Below, piece after piece: positions 1-7,357 of a DNA stretch of 64,000 nt (positions are counted from its first letter, which is position 1; each line of letters begins with the position of its first letter). Position numbers and translations under genes: made by a program. The DNA comes from Amorphoplanes friuliensis DSM 7358 (lineage in GTDB: Bacteria > Actinomycetota > Actinomycetes > Mycobacteriales > Micromonosporaceae), in NCBI RefSeq assembly GCF_000494755.1, contig NC_022657.1:9206001-9270000 (forward strand), read 5' to 3'. The notes under the pieces are model-generated. The model saw only the letters and a list, made by a program, of their open reading frames with translations, was not told where the DNA came from and searched no databases.

Positions 1-180
1 GTCGAGGCGTTGCAGGGCCAGGCCCAGCTGCGCCTGCGCGACGGATTTGGCGTCGACGGCGTCCGCGGAGCGGTACATGGACAGGATGCTGGCGGTGAAG
101 ACGGCCATCACCACGACCATCACGCTCATCGAGACCAGCACGTCGATCATGGTGAAGCCCTCGTCGGACTTCTCCTTCAT
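1..180 (-). CDS. Type IV prepilin-like protein (partial, N-terminus only)
   Basis: Only the first 60 codons are in the window; the gene runs off the left edge. A short charged leader (MKEKSDEG) is followed by a class III (prepilin) cleavage site, G|FTMIDVLVS, and a hydrophobic helix of about 20 residues. This is the layout of pilins and minor pseudopilins that are cut and N-methylated by prepilin peptidase and built into a pilus or type II-like fibre at the membrane. Position +5 of the mature protein, normally Glu, is Asp here. An AGGGAGG ribosome site sits directly before the ATG. The acetyltransferase gene ends 39 bases upstream on the same strand. The family assignment is firm; which pilin it is cannot be said from 60 residues. 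Confidence 0.8.
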   Translation of the reverse strand, partial: MKEKSDEGFTMIDVLVSMSVMVVVMAVFTASILSMYRSADAVDAKSVAQAQLGLALQRLD

Positions 181-219
181 GACCTCCCTATCGGCAGGTC
201 TCGGCAATCCGCCAGGGAA

Positions 220-861
220 CTAGACGCCGAACATCGGCAGGCAGGGCTCCAGACCTTCGATCCTGACCTCGACCGTCCGGGCCGCCTCCCAGCCGGCCCG
301 GTCCAGCCGCAGCCGGCGTCCGGTCGCCGCCCGGCCACGGACCACGTGGCGAGCGATCCCGTCGTCGGCGTACCCGAGCTTGCGCGACACGGCGTACGAG
401 GCGGCGTTGTCATCGAAGGCCTCCGAGGTGGCCTGCTCGGCGCCGAGCCCGGTGAAGGCCAGGTCGAGAACGGCGGCCCGCATCTCGGTGCCGTACCCCC
501 GGCCGTGGAACTCGCGGCCCAGCCACGAGCCGGTGCCGACCTCGCGCAGCACACCGAAGTTCCTGGCGTCCATCTCCTGCGTACCGATCACGCGGCCGTC
601 CAGCACGGTGACCAGCCCGATCGACCACTTCGCCGGCGACCAGGCGCTCCACTGCCCCCAGTGCCACTGCAGCGTGCCCCGGGCACGCTCCGCGGGGCTT
701 CCGTCCGTCCACGGCACCACAAACGGCTGCCGGTCCGGATCGTGCACCCCGGTGGCGGCGACCCCGGCGAGTTGCCCCAGGTCGTCAAGGCTCGGAACGC
801 GCAGTTCGAGCCGCGGCGTGAACAGCCGCAGCCCGAACAGTGGCCAATGCTCGGTGATCAT
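220..861 (-). CDS. GNAT-family N-acetyltransferase (RimJ/RimL-like)
   Basis: The predicted protein has 213 residues. It resembles GNAT enzymes that move an acetyl group from acetyl-CoA to an amine, often a protein N-terminus or small metabolite. The N-terminal part has the typical L-x-T-P-R-L-E-L-R opening strand. The acetyl-CoA loop is visible as GRGYGTEMR, followed by the helix and the A-S-Y-A-V-S-R-K-L-G-Y segment characteristic of the RimJ/RimL branch. The ATG at 861 (MITEHWPLFG) is preferred over two upstream in-frame ATGs because homology starts there; no strong ribosome site separates them. It lies between the NlpC/P60 gene and the prepilin on the same strand. The substrate is unknown. 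Confidence 0.85.
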   Translation of the reverse strand: MITEHWPLFGLRLFTPRLELRVPSLDDLGQLAGVAATGVHDPDRQPFVVPWTDGSPAERARGTLQWHWGQWSAWSPAKWSIGLVTVLDGRVIGTQEMDARNFGVLREVGTGSWLGREFHGRGYGTEMRAAVLDLAFTGLGAEQATSEAFDDNAASYAVSRKLGYADDGIARHVVRGRAATGRRLRLDRAGWEAARTVEVRIEGLEPCLPMFGV

Positions 862-906
862 GCGGAGCATTCTCGCCCGTACGACCACCGCGCGCCGACC
901 CGTTTT

Positions 907-1845
907 TCAGAAGCGCTCGATGTGCAGACCGTCGTAGAGACGGCGGTAAACCACACCGGTACGCGAGTTCCCCGCGTCGATCATCATTCCGCCGCCCATG
1001 TAGATCCCGACGTGACCGGGTCCGACGACCAGGTCACCCGGTCGTGCGGCCGCCCGGGAAACGACACGCGCCCGGGCCGCCTGAGCACCCGAGGAATGCG
1101 GCAGCCGCAGACCCGCGCGAGCGTACGCACGTTTCGTGAATCCGGAGCAGTCGAACGAATTCGGTCCTTCTCCGCCACGCCGATAGTTCTTACCGACCTG
1201 CGAACGGGCGTACGCGATGACCGACGTCATCCGTACCGAGGTCCGGCCGAATGTGCGGTGCCGGGTGACCGCGGCCCGGCGTTTGACGGCGGCCCGTGGC
1301 TTCACCGCCGCACGCGATCTGGTGGCGACCGCGGCGGGACGGCTCGCGGCGGCCCGGCGGGCGGCGATCGCGCGCTGGGCTGCGGCCCGGCGCTGGGCTG
1401 CCACCCGGCGCGCCTGAGCCTCCCGTCGTACGGTCAAGATCTTGGCGGTTTGCCGTGCTGCGGAGCGCTGCGCCGCACGCAGGACGACGGCTGCCGGCCG
1501 GGTCGCGGATCGGCGTGCCGCGGAGCGGGAGCTCCGCTGCACGGAACGCTGGTCCAGGCTCGGCTGCTGGACGGCCACCGCGGGTGCGGCGACCGGAACG
1601 GGGGTCTGCACGGTAGTGGGAGGAGGTTCGACGGATTCGAGAACCGGCGTGCTCACGGCAAGCGCGAGGGCGCCGGCGGCCAGGACACGGCCGGTGGACG
1701 GACGGGACAGCGAAGCCTCCGAGTTCGGCCCGGGGCTCTCGCGCGAATCCCAATTCGGTGCGGCCCGTGGTGCTGCCGTGCCGGTTGTCACCCGTTGAGC
1801 GGCGACAATGGGAACCCAGGCAATATTGGTAATTCCGTCGACCAT
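907..1845 (-). CDS. Secreted NlpC/P60 (C40) cell-wall endopeptidase
   Basis: The C-terminal 110 residues form an NlpC/P60 domain, which cuts D-Glu-mDAP type peptide bonds in peptidoglycan. The catalytic Cys is in DCSGF (about residue 233 from this start) and the His in GHVGIYMG (about 278). The third polar residue falls near IDAGNS. Before it lies a hydrophobic segment (VLAAGALALAVSTP), read as signal peptide or anchor, and then about 100 residues of Ala/Arg-rich low-complexity sequence that may bind the wall or nucleic acid. The start is uncertain: ATG 1845, ATG 1857 and GTG 1791 are all possible and none has a clear ribosome site. The gene is divergent from the YCII gene, leaving a long shared upstream region. 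Confidence 0.8.
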   Translation of the reverse strand: MVDGITNIAWVPIVAAQRVTTGTAAPRAAPNWDSRESPGPNSEASLSRPSTGRVLAAGALALAVSTPVLESVEPPPTTVQTPVPVAAPAVAVQQPSLDQRSVQRSSRSAARRSATRPAAVVLRAAQRSAARQTAKILTVRREAQARRVAAQRRAAAQRAIAARRAAASRPAAVATRSRAAVKPRAAVKRRAAVTRHRTFGRTSVRMTSVIAYARSQVGKNYRRGGEGPNSFDCSGFTKRAYARAGLRLPHSSGAQAARARVVSRAAARPGDLVVGPGHVGIYMGGGMMIDAGNSRTGVVYRRLYDGLHIERF

Positions 1846-1948
1846 GCCAACACACATTCGCCGTGCCGTTGTGCGGAACAGAAAAAAATGCTCCGGCCCC
1901 GGCGTGATCCGCCGCACGACAAGTGAATTTTCCTCGAGAGGATCCTCC

Positions 1949-2290
1949 TTGAAGACGTACCTGATCAGCATCTTTCAACCGGACGGGCCGCCACCCCCGC
2001 CGGAACAACTGGAACCGATCATGCGCGATCTTGACGCTTTGAACCAGGAACTCGAGGACACCGGCGCGTTCGTGTTTTCCGCCGGACTCGACACGCCGGG
2101 CACGGCCCGGGTGGTCCGGGCCTCCGGCGACGGCTTCCTGCTGACCGACGGACCGTTCCTGGAGGGCAAGGAGCATCTCGGCGGCTTCACGGTGATCACC
2201 GCTCCCGACCTGGCCACCGCCCTGAAATGGGGCGAGCGGATGGCGGCGGTGACCTCCCTCCCGATCGAGGTACGGCCATTTCACGCCTGA
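1949..2290 (+). CDS. YCII/DGPF-domain protein
   Basis: The protein has 113 residues and is a single YCII-related domain. The diagnostic motif LLTDGPFLEGKEHLGGF is visible near the middle, and the fold is a small alpha/beta barrel related to muconolactone isomerase. The start is TTG at 1949, chosen because GAGAGG lies 8 bases upstream and the protein then opens as MKTYLISIFQPDG, matching the family. It overlaps or abuts the following ECF sigma gene. This pairing is the hallmark genome context of the ECF42 sigma group, where DGPF proteins are the linked partner genes. The biochemical role of the family is not established. Confidence 0.85.
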   Translation: MKTYLISIFQPDGPPPPPEQLEPIMRDLDALNQELEDTGAFVFSAGLDTPGTARVVRASGDGFLLTDGPFLEGKEHLGGFTVITAPDLATALKWGERMAAVTSLPIEVRPFHA

Positions 2291-3468
2291 CCGACGTTTT
2301 CCGCTCCGAGTACGGCCGGGCCGTGGCGGTGCTGACCCGCGTCCTCGGTGACCTCGACCTGGCCGAGGACGCCGTCCAGGAGGCGTTCGTGGTGGCGACC
2401 GAGCGCTGGACGGCCGACGGTGTGCCACCCAGCCCGGCCGGATGGATCATCACCACGGCCCGGAACAGGGCGGTCGATCGGCTGCGACGCGAGTCGGCTC
2501 GTGGTGCCAAGGAGGCGCAGGCGGCGCTGCTGTTCTCCGCCGAACCGGTCGAGGACCCGGTCGACCGGCTCCGGCTGATCTTCACGTGCTGCCATCCCGC
2601 ACTCGGGCAGCCGGCGCAGGTCGCGCTGACGCTGCGGCTGCTCGGCGGGCTCACCACCCCGGAGATCGCCCGCGCGTTCCTGGTGCCGGAGCCGACCATC
2701 GCGCAGCGCATCGTCCGTGCCAAGGGCAAGATCCGGGACGCCGGGATCCCGTACCGGGTCCCAGGCCCGGCCGAACTCCCGGACCGTTTGCGGCCGGTCC
2801 TGGCCGTCGTCTACCTGATCTTCAATGAGGGGTACGCCGCCAGTTCCGGCGCCGCACTCGTCCGCGACGATCTGTGCGCGGAAGGGCTGCGACTCGCACG
2901 AATGCTCCGGGAAATGATGCCGGACGATCCCGAGGTGCAGGGTCTGCTTGCGTTGCTACTGCTCATTTTGTCGCGCCGGGCAGCACGCACCACTGTGGAC
3001 GGCGCAATGGTGCGGCTGCGGGACCAGGACAGGTCCCGATGGGATGCCGCGCTGATCGCGGAGGGCCAAGATCTGGTACGCGACTGCGTGCGCCGTGGAC
3101 GCCCCGGCCCGTACCAGCTGCAGGCCGCGATCAACGCCGTGCACAGCGCCGCGCGGGACGTCTCGACGACCGACTGGGCCGCGATCCTGCACCTCTACGA
3201 CCAGTTGCTGCTCGTCGCGCCCACACCGGTCGTGGCGCTCAACCGCGCCGTGGCGATGGCCGAGGTGGTGAGCCCGGGCGCTGCGCTCGCGGTGGTCGAC
3301 GGACTCGACCTGGACCGGTACTACCTGTTCCACGCGATCCGCGCGGACCTGCTGCGCCGGCTGGACCGGACGGACGAGGCCCGCGTCGCCTACGAGACCG
3401 CTGCCGGTCTCACCGCCAACGAGGCGGAGAAGTCGTTCCTGCTCGGCGCGATCAGAACACCCTCGTGA
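2227..3468 (+). CDS. ECF42-type RNA polymerase sigma factor with C-terminal helical domain
   Basis: Sigma region 2 is recognisable (VLGDLDLAEDAVQEAF ... ARNRAVDRLRR) and region 4 follows (LTLRLLGGLTTPEIARAFLV). About 220 residues of helical repeat sequence follow (residues about 190-413), including HLYDQLL and VALNRAVAMAEV, typical of ECF42 factors whose extension resembles TPR repeats. Such factors direct RNA polymerase to a small regulon that includes the linked DGPF gene. ATG 2227 is the only standard start in this frame, but conserved sequence begins near 2287 (LTDVFRSEYG). Translation may therefore really start inside the end of the YCII gene at a rare codon. The 3' end overlaps the convergent PARG gene by 17 bases. 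Confidence 0.85.
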   Translation: MGRADGGGDLPPDRGTAISRLTDVFRSEYGRAVAVLTRVLGDLDLAEDAVQEAFVVATERWTADGVPPSPAGWIITTARNRAVDRLRRESARGAKEAQAALLFSAEPVEDPVDRLRLIFTCCHPALGQPAQVALTLRLLGGLTTPEIARAFLVPEPTIAQRIVRAKGKIRDAGIPYRVPGPAELPDRLRPVLAVVYLIFNEGYAASSGAALVRDDLCAEGLRLARMLREMMPDDPEVQGLLALLLLILSRRAARTTVDGAMVRLRDQDRSRWDAALIAEGQDLVRDCVRRGRPGPYQLQAAINAVHSAARDVSTTDWAAILHLYDQLLLVAPTPVVALNRAVAMAEVVSPGAALAVVDGLDLDRYYLFHAIRADLLRRLDRTDEARVAYETAAGLTANEAEKSFLLGAIRTPS

Positions 3469-4219
3469 AGGCGTCACGGTTGGGGCCGAGGACAGCGAAC
3501 ACCACCTCGTCCATCGGCTGCTGCTCCAGCGCCAGCCGGAAGGCCTCGGCCACCGTCGCAGGGTCGTTGGCAAAAACGCCGCATCCCCAGGCGCCGAGCA
3601 CGATCCGCCGATGCCCGTGCGCAGCGGCAACAGCAAGCACTCGCACCGCACGACGATGCAAGATCGCCGGAACGTCCGCGGCCAGGTGCGGCTGACTGCG
3701 CCGGATCGCCCCCAGGTTCGGGGCGGCCGAGGTCAGAAACGTGACCGGGTACGCCTCCGTGAGCAGCGTCCCCTTGTCGTCGCGGAACACCGGCACCGCG
3801 GGCGAGTAGATGACGCGGTCGGTGTAGGTCAGCTCGGTCTGCGCGCGGTGATGGGCGTAGAAGTCACCGGCTGCGCGCAGGCACGGGTACAGCGCCGACG
3901 CCCGCGCAAGGCTCTCTTCCTGGGCCTGTGCACCGTTGAGGAAACCACCACCGGGGTTGCGTGCCGAGGCAAATACGAGCGCGGCGACGTCACCACCGAG
4001 CCGTCGCGCGGCGATCAGCGTGGACTCGCCGGTGACCTCGATCCTGTTGCTGCCGGCGCTCCGGCCCTCCGGCAGCGGGTCCTCGGGCAGGTACAGGCGA
4101 GTGCCCGCGATGGCGGGGCCGGCGTCGATGCGTACCTGGTGGCCGCCGGGGTCGATGTACGAGCCCCGCTCGGCGATCTCCACGGTGTCCTTGGCGATGG
4201 CCCGCAATCTGCTGCTCAT
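3452..4219 (-). CDS. Microbial-type poly(ADP-ribose) glycohydrolase (TIGR02452 family)
   Basis: The protein has 255 residues. The PARG signature is visible as GGGFLNGAQAQEE: a Gly-rich loop followed by two catalytic-region glutamates, preceded by FASARNP. The family has a macrodomain fold and removes ADP-ribose polymers, or in bacteria probably ADP-ribose from proteins or nucleic acids. The C-terminus contains VLGAWGCGVFANDP, the conserved ADP-ribose-binding segment of this group. The ATG at 4219 gives a full-length N-terminal domain (RLRAIAKDTV). It converges on the ECF sigma gene. The physiological substrate in actinobacteria is not known from sequence. Confidence 0.85.
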   Translation of the reverse strand: MSSRLRAIAKDTVEIAERGSYIDPGGHQVRIDAGPAIAGTRLYLPEDPLPEGRSAGSNRIEVTGESTLIAARRLGGDVAALVFASARNPGGGFLNGAQAQEESLARASALYPCLRAAGDFYAHHRAQTELTYTDRVIYSPAVPVFRDDKGTLLTEAYPVTFLTSAAPNLGAIRRSQPHLAADVPAILHRRAVRVLAVAAAHGHRRIVLGAWGCGVFANDPATVAEAFRLALEQQPMDEVVFAVLGPNRDAFTRVF

Positions 4220-4274
4220 GATTCACCCATGATGGCGACCTCGGGGGTGCAGGTCACGCGAGATACTGAGCGTC

Positions 4275-5369
4275 ATGCCGCTCTCGCTGCTCGACGATGT
4301 CCGTAAGCTCACTCCCGAGATCCGGGCACTGGCCCCGCAGATCGAACGCGACCGGGAAGTTCCTCCGCACCTGATCGGACGGCTCACCGACCTGGGGGTC
4401 TTCCGGCTGGCCGCACCCCGGGCCGCCGGCGGGCTCGAGGCCGGCCCGTCCGACCTCGTCGACGTCTGCGAGGAGCTGGGCGCCGCGGACGGTTCGGTGG
4501 GCTGGTGCGCGATGATCGGCGCCGCGACCGGGATGGCGCTGGGCCGCCTGCCGCAGGACACCGCCGCTGACCTGCTGACCGACCCACGCTTCCTGATCGC
4601 CGGTGTCGCCGCCCCGATGGGCCGGGCCGTACCCGTGGACGGCGGATTCCGGGTCACCGGCCGCTGGCCCTTCGCGAGTGCCTGCCGCCACGCGACCTGG
4701 CTGGTCGGCGGGGTGATCGTCGCCCCCGGCGACGTCCGGCTGGCTGTCATGGCAGCGGGCGAGCTCACCATTCACGACACGTGGGACGTCGCCGGATTGC
4801 GGGGCACCGGCAGCCACGACATCGAGGCGGTCGACGTGTTTGTCCCCGGCGACCGGATCTTCTCGCTGGCGGCGGCACCCGTGCAGGGCGGGGCGCTCTA
4901 CACGTTTCCGCCGTTGGGGTTGCTGGCGCTCGGGATCGGGGCGGTGGCGCTCGGGATCGCGCGCGCGGCGATCAACGACTTTGCCGAACTGGCCCGGAGC
5001 AAACGCAACCCGGTGACGGGTGAGGCGATCGCGGCGAAGCCTTCCGTACGCACAGCGGTCGCCGAAGCGGAGGCGTTGCGAGGGGCCGGCTGGGCGTACC
5101 TGAAAGGAGAGGTGGCGACCACCGGGACGGACCCGGACCGGCGGGCCCGGCTGCGACTGGCTGTCCTGACCGCGACCCGCAACGCGGCGCAAGCGGTCGA
5201 CCTGGTCTATCGCGCGGCCGGCGGCAGTGCGGTTTATGCCGCGAGCCCGCTGCAACGCCACTTCCGGGACGTGCACGTGGCGACGCAGCACGCGATGGTC
5301 GGCACCGACGTGCTCGAGACGGCAGGGGCGGTGCTCCTCGGCGAATCCGTGAGCACCGCCCGCCTCTAG
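4275..5369 (+). CDS. Acyl-CoA dehydrogenase-fold flavoprotein (group D monooxygenase/hydroxylase-like)
   Basis: The protein has 364 residues. The N-terminal helical domain (LAPQIERDREVPPHLIGRL) and the WPFASACRHATW strand segment resemble HsaA/HpaB-like two-component flavin hydroxylases and acyl-CoA dehydrogenases. The C-terminal helical domain ends with LVYRAAGGSAVYAASPLQRH and a late QHAMVG segment. Members use FADH2 or FMNH2 supplied by a separate reductase; a flavin reductase gene lies 0.6 kb downstream on the other strand. The TAG stop shares the palindrome CTAG with the stop of the convergent monooxygenase gene. No ribosome site is obvious before the ATG, and a possible -10 (GATACT) just upstream suggests a leaderless transcript. 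The substrate is unknown. Confidence 0.75.
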   Translation: MPLSLLDDVRKLTPEIRALAPQIERDREVPPHLIGRLTDLGVFRLAAPRAAGGLEAGPSDLVDVCEELGAADGSVGWCAMIGAATGMALGRLPQDTAADLLTDPRFLIAGVAAPMGRAVPVDGGFRVTGRWPFASACRHATWLVGGVIVAPGDVRLAVMAAGELTIHDTWDVAGLRGTGSHDIEAVDVFVPGDRIFSLAAAPVQGGALYTFPPLGLLALGIGAVALGIARAAINDFAELARSKRNPVTGEAIAAKPSVRTAVAEAEALRGAGWAYLKGEVATTGTDPDRRARLRLAVLTATRNAAQAVDLVYRAAGGSAVYAASPLQRHFRDVHVATQHAMVGTDVLETAGAVLLGESVSTARL

Positions 5370-5959
5370 GGGGCCAACGTGGCGTGCAGGACGTAGCGGA
5401 TGACGCTGACCTGGCGCACCCCCGGCATGGTCCGGACCCGGTCCCACAGCGGGCCGGCCGAGACCGACCCGCTGTTCGCCGCGAGAGCCCGGCGGTGATC
5501 CTCGGCGGTCTCCCACTCGGCGTAGTTCAGGACCTGCCGGCCGTCGGTGCTGATGTGGAAAAAGGCCCCGATCCCACCGGCCGGCAGGTTCCGATCCCGT
5601 TCCAGAGCCTCAAAAACCGCATCCACCCAGGTACGGGCGAGCTCCGCACTGTCGGTGTCGACACGGACGGCAACCATGGCCCCCGGCACCCGCCCGTCCT
5701 CGGATCTACTGCCGCGGTAGAGGTGATATCTGTCGCCGGCCCGCCCTGAATTGTCCAGTGCCTCCTCGTCGGTCCACTGTGAGTAGTCGCGGATGAGGTC
5801 ACCGTCCGCGTCCTGGTAGATCGAGTACGAGAGCAGCCCGGCCGGCCAGGGAGCGCTCGTCCAGGGCTCGAGGATCTCTTCGACCTTCTCCTGCCTGTAC
5901 TCGCTGGAAAGCACCACGCCTTTGCGCGCAGGATCGGGAAAGTCTCTGGTGAGCTGCAT
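5366..5959 (-). CDS. Antibiotic biosynthesis monooxygenase (ABM)-domain protein
   Basis: The protein has 197 residues with two ABM-like ferredoxin-fold halves, for example the N-terminal block with LLSYSIYQDADGDLIRDYSQ and the C-terminal block with VLNYAEWETAEDHRRAL. Proteins of this type (ActVA-Orf6/YgiN relatives) oxidise small aromatic compounds or quinones. The ATG at 5959 is chosen because GGAGAGCG lies just upstream and the flavin reductase gene ends 11 bases before it, so the two are surely co-transcribed. The operon faces soxR across a SoxR-type operator. That suggests a role in handling redox-cycling quinones or antibiotics. Confidence 0.8.
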   Translation of the reverse strand: MQLTRDFPDPARKGVVLSSEYRQEKVEEILEPWTSAPWPAGLLSYSIYQDADGDLIRDYSQWTDEEALDNSGRAGDRYHLYRGSRSEDGRVPGAMVAVRVDTDSAELARTWVDAVFEALERDRNLPAGGIGAFFHISTDGRQVLNYAEWETAEDHRRALAANSGSVSAGPLWDRVRTMPGVRQVSVIRYVLHATLAP

Positions 5960-5970
5960 CTTCGCTCTCC

Positions 5971-6504
5971 TCAGGCGGTGACGTAGGGGCGGGTCTCGCG
6001 GGCTTCGCGCAGGGTCGTTCCCCACCAGGCCAGCCGGTCGAGCAGACGGCCCGCGGCGGCACCGCACTCGGACGGATCCGTGGGCAGCCCGTCGGATCCG
6101 AAGCAGTACCGCCCGCCGTGAAAACTGACGGTGTCGCGCACGGTGACCGCATGCAGCTCGGCAAAAACCGGCCGCAGATGTTCGACCGCGCGCAGCCCAC
6201 CGGACAAGCCGCCGTACGAGACGAAGCCGACCGGTTTGGCATGCCATTCGCTGTGATGGGCGTCGATCACAGCCTTGAGCGGCGCGGGGTAACTGTGGTT
6301 GTACTCCGGCGTCACGACCGCAAAGGCGTCGGCGAGCCCGAGTCGTCCGGTGACGGTCTCCTCGTCGGCCAGGTCGACAACGTCGACTTCCAGGTCGCTT
6401 CGACCACGCGCCTCACCGGCGAACCAGGCAGCAACAGTCGGCCCAAACCGTCCCTCCCGGGTACTGGCAACGATGACGGCCATACGGAGCGGCTTTGCAA
6501 CCAC
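5971..6504 (-). CDS. NAD(P)H-dependent FMN reductase
   Basis: The protein has 177 residues with a flavodoxin-like fold. The N-terminal phosphate-binding loop is STREGRFGPTVAAWF and the flavin-contact motif is TPEYNHSYPAPLKAVID, both typical of the ArsH/SsuE-like FMN reductase family. It reduces FMN (or quinones) with NAD(P)H and can supply the ABM monooxygenase encoded 11 bases downstream. The start is GTG at 6504, backed by AGGAGG seven bases upstream. A SoxR-type promoter precedes it. In Streptomyces coelicolor the SoxR regulon also contains a flavin reductase and monooxygenase-type genes, which supports the regulatory reading. Confidence 0.9.
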   Translation of the reverse strand: MVAKPLRMAVIVASTREGRFGPTVAAWFAGEARGRSDLEVDVVDLADEETVTGRLGLADAFAVVTPEYNHSYPAPLKAVIDAHHSEWHAKPVGFVSYGGLSGGLRAVEHLRPVFAELHAVTVRDTVSFHGGRYCFGSDGLPTDPSECGAAAGRLLDRLAWWGTTLREARETRPYVTA

Positions 6505-6531
6505 GAGTCCTCCTAGGTCGGTGTTTCCCGA

Positions 6532-6562
6532 ACGCTAAAACCCCAACTAATGTTGAGGTCAA
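6532..6562 (-). promoter_or_regulatory. SoxR-type operator inside a 19-bp promoter spacer
   Basis: The dyad CCCCAACTAATGTTGAGG (6541-6558) is an inverted repeat with one mismatch and closely matches the SoxR box (CCTCAA...TTGAGG). Read toward the flavin reductase, it lies between -35 TTGACC (6557-6562) and -10 TAGCGT (6532-6537), separated by exactly 19 bases. This over-long spacer is the hallmark of promoters activated by MerR-family twisting. The soxR gene starts 25 bases away on the other side, so the same site may also autoregulate. Confidence 0.8.
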
Positions 6563-6582
6563 GCGATCGGAAGGCGCGCCCC

Positions 6583-7011
6583 ATGGAGTTGTCCGTCGGC
6601 GAACTGGCCGCCCGCAGCGGCGTCGCCGTGTCAGCGCTGCACTTCTTCGAACGCCAGGGCCTCATCGCGAGCACCCGGACCGCCGGCAATCAGCGCCGCT
6701 ACCGCCGCGACACACTGCGCCGAGTGGCGTTCATCCGCATCGCCCAGCGTGTGGGCATCCCCCTGAAGGAAGTCGGCGCGATCCTCGCCCTGCTCCCCGA
6801 CAACCGCACACCGACCCGCGAGGACTGGGCGCGGGTGTCGGAATGCTGGCAGGCCGAACTCGACCGCCGCATGCGCCACCTCGAACAACTCCGCAACGAC
6901 TTCACCGGCTGCGTGGGCTGCGGCTGCATGTCGATCGACCGCTGCCCCCTGATCAACCCGAACGACAAACTCGGCCGCGAAGGACCGGGCCCGCGCCGCC
7001 TGCTCGCATAA
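6583..7011 (+). CDS. soxR: Redox-sensing transcriptional activator SoxR
   Basis: The protein has 142 residues. A MerR-type winged helix (LSVGELAARSGVAVSALHFF; ERQGLI; NQRRYRR) is followed by a dimerisation helix and then Cys110-x2-Cys113-x-Cys115-x5-Cys121, the [2Fe-2S] ligand set unique to SoxR. Oxidation of the cluster by redox-active compounds turns the bound dimer into an activator. ATG 6583 is the start of the conserved sequence; an upstream in-frame ATG at 6550 lies inside the operator and is rejected. It is divergent from the flavin reductase/monooxygenase operon, its likely target. In actinobacteria SoxR senses redox-active secondary metabolites rather than controlling a soxS gene. 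Confidence 0.92.
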   Translation: MELSVGELAARSGVAVSALHFFERQGLIASTRTAGNQRRYRRDTLRRVAFIRIAQRVGIPLKEVGAILALLPDNRTPTREDWARVSECWQAELDRRMRHLEQLRNDFTGCVGCGCMSIDRCPLINPNDKLGREGPGPRRLLA

Positions 7012-7032
7012 GTAGTTGAGCTACATATATAG
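7012..7032 (+). promoter_or_regulatory. Possible PadR operator/promoter
   Basis: GTAG-TTGAG-CTAC (7012-7024) is a perfect 4-bp inverted repeat that runs into TACATATATAGT, the only AT-rich patch nearby, ending 8 bases before the PadR start codon. PadR proteins commonly bind such ATGT/ACAT-type dyads over their own promoter. The transcript would be very short-leadered. Confidence 0.35.
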
Positions 7033-7039
7033 TCACCTG

Positions 7040-7357
7040 ATGCGAGAGGCAACGTACTTCATCCTCGCGGCACTGCAGGACGAGCCGCGGCACGGCTACG
7101 CGATCATCAAACAGGCCTCGGTCCTGTCACAGGGCCGGGTCAAGCCGGCCACGGGAACCCTCTACACCGCCCTGGACCGGCTGACCGAAGAAGGCTTCAT
7201 CCACGTCGCCAACGAAGAAGTCGTGAACGGCCGCGCCCGCCGCTATTACGCCCTCACCCCGACAGGCCGCACGGCCCTGCAGGTTGAAGCCGCCCACCTG
7301 GCCGAAGCAGCCCGCGTGGTCATCGGCCGCCCCCGCCCCGCGGCAGGCCTCGCATGA
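7040..7357 (+). CDS. PadR-family transcriptional regulator
   Basis: The protein has 105 residues from ATG 7040. It is a compact PadR winged helix: REATYFILAALQDEPRHGYAI is helix 1, TGTLYTALDRLTEEGFI the recognition helix, and RRYYALTPTGR the wing. These repressors respond to phenolics or to the cargo of a neighbouring exporter. Its stop overlaps the start of the membrane-protein gene (ATGA), so the two are translationally coupled. That pairing, a PadR with a membrane protein starting LRYSRLLHLYPSEYR, is common in actinobacteria. Confidence 0.9.
   Translation: MREATYFILAALQDEPRHGYAIIKQASVLSQGRVKPATGTLYTALDRLTEEGFIHVANEEVVNGRARRYYALTPTGRTALQVEAAHLAEAARVVIGRPRPAAGLA

Noticed and set aside
1792..1948. 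ydaO (c-di-AMP) riboswitch before the NlpC/P60 gene
   Set aside because: Such riboswitches precede some actinobacterial wall hydrolases, but the conserved core segments could not be found in this leader.
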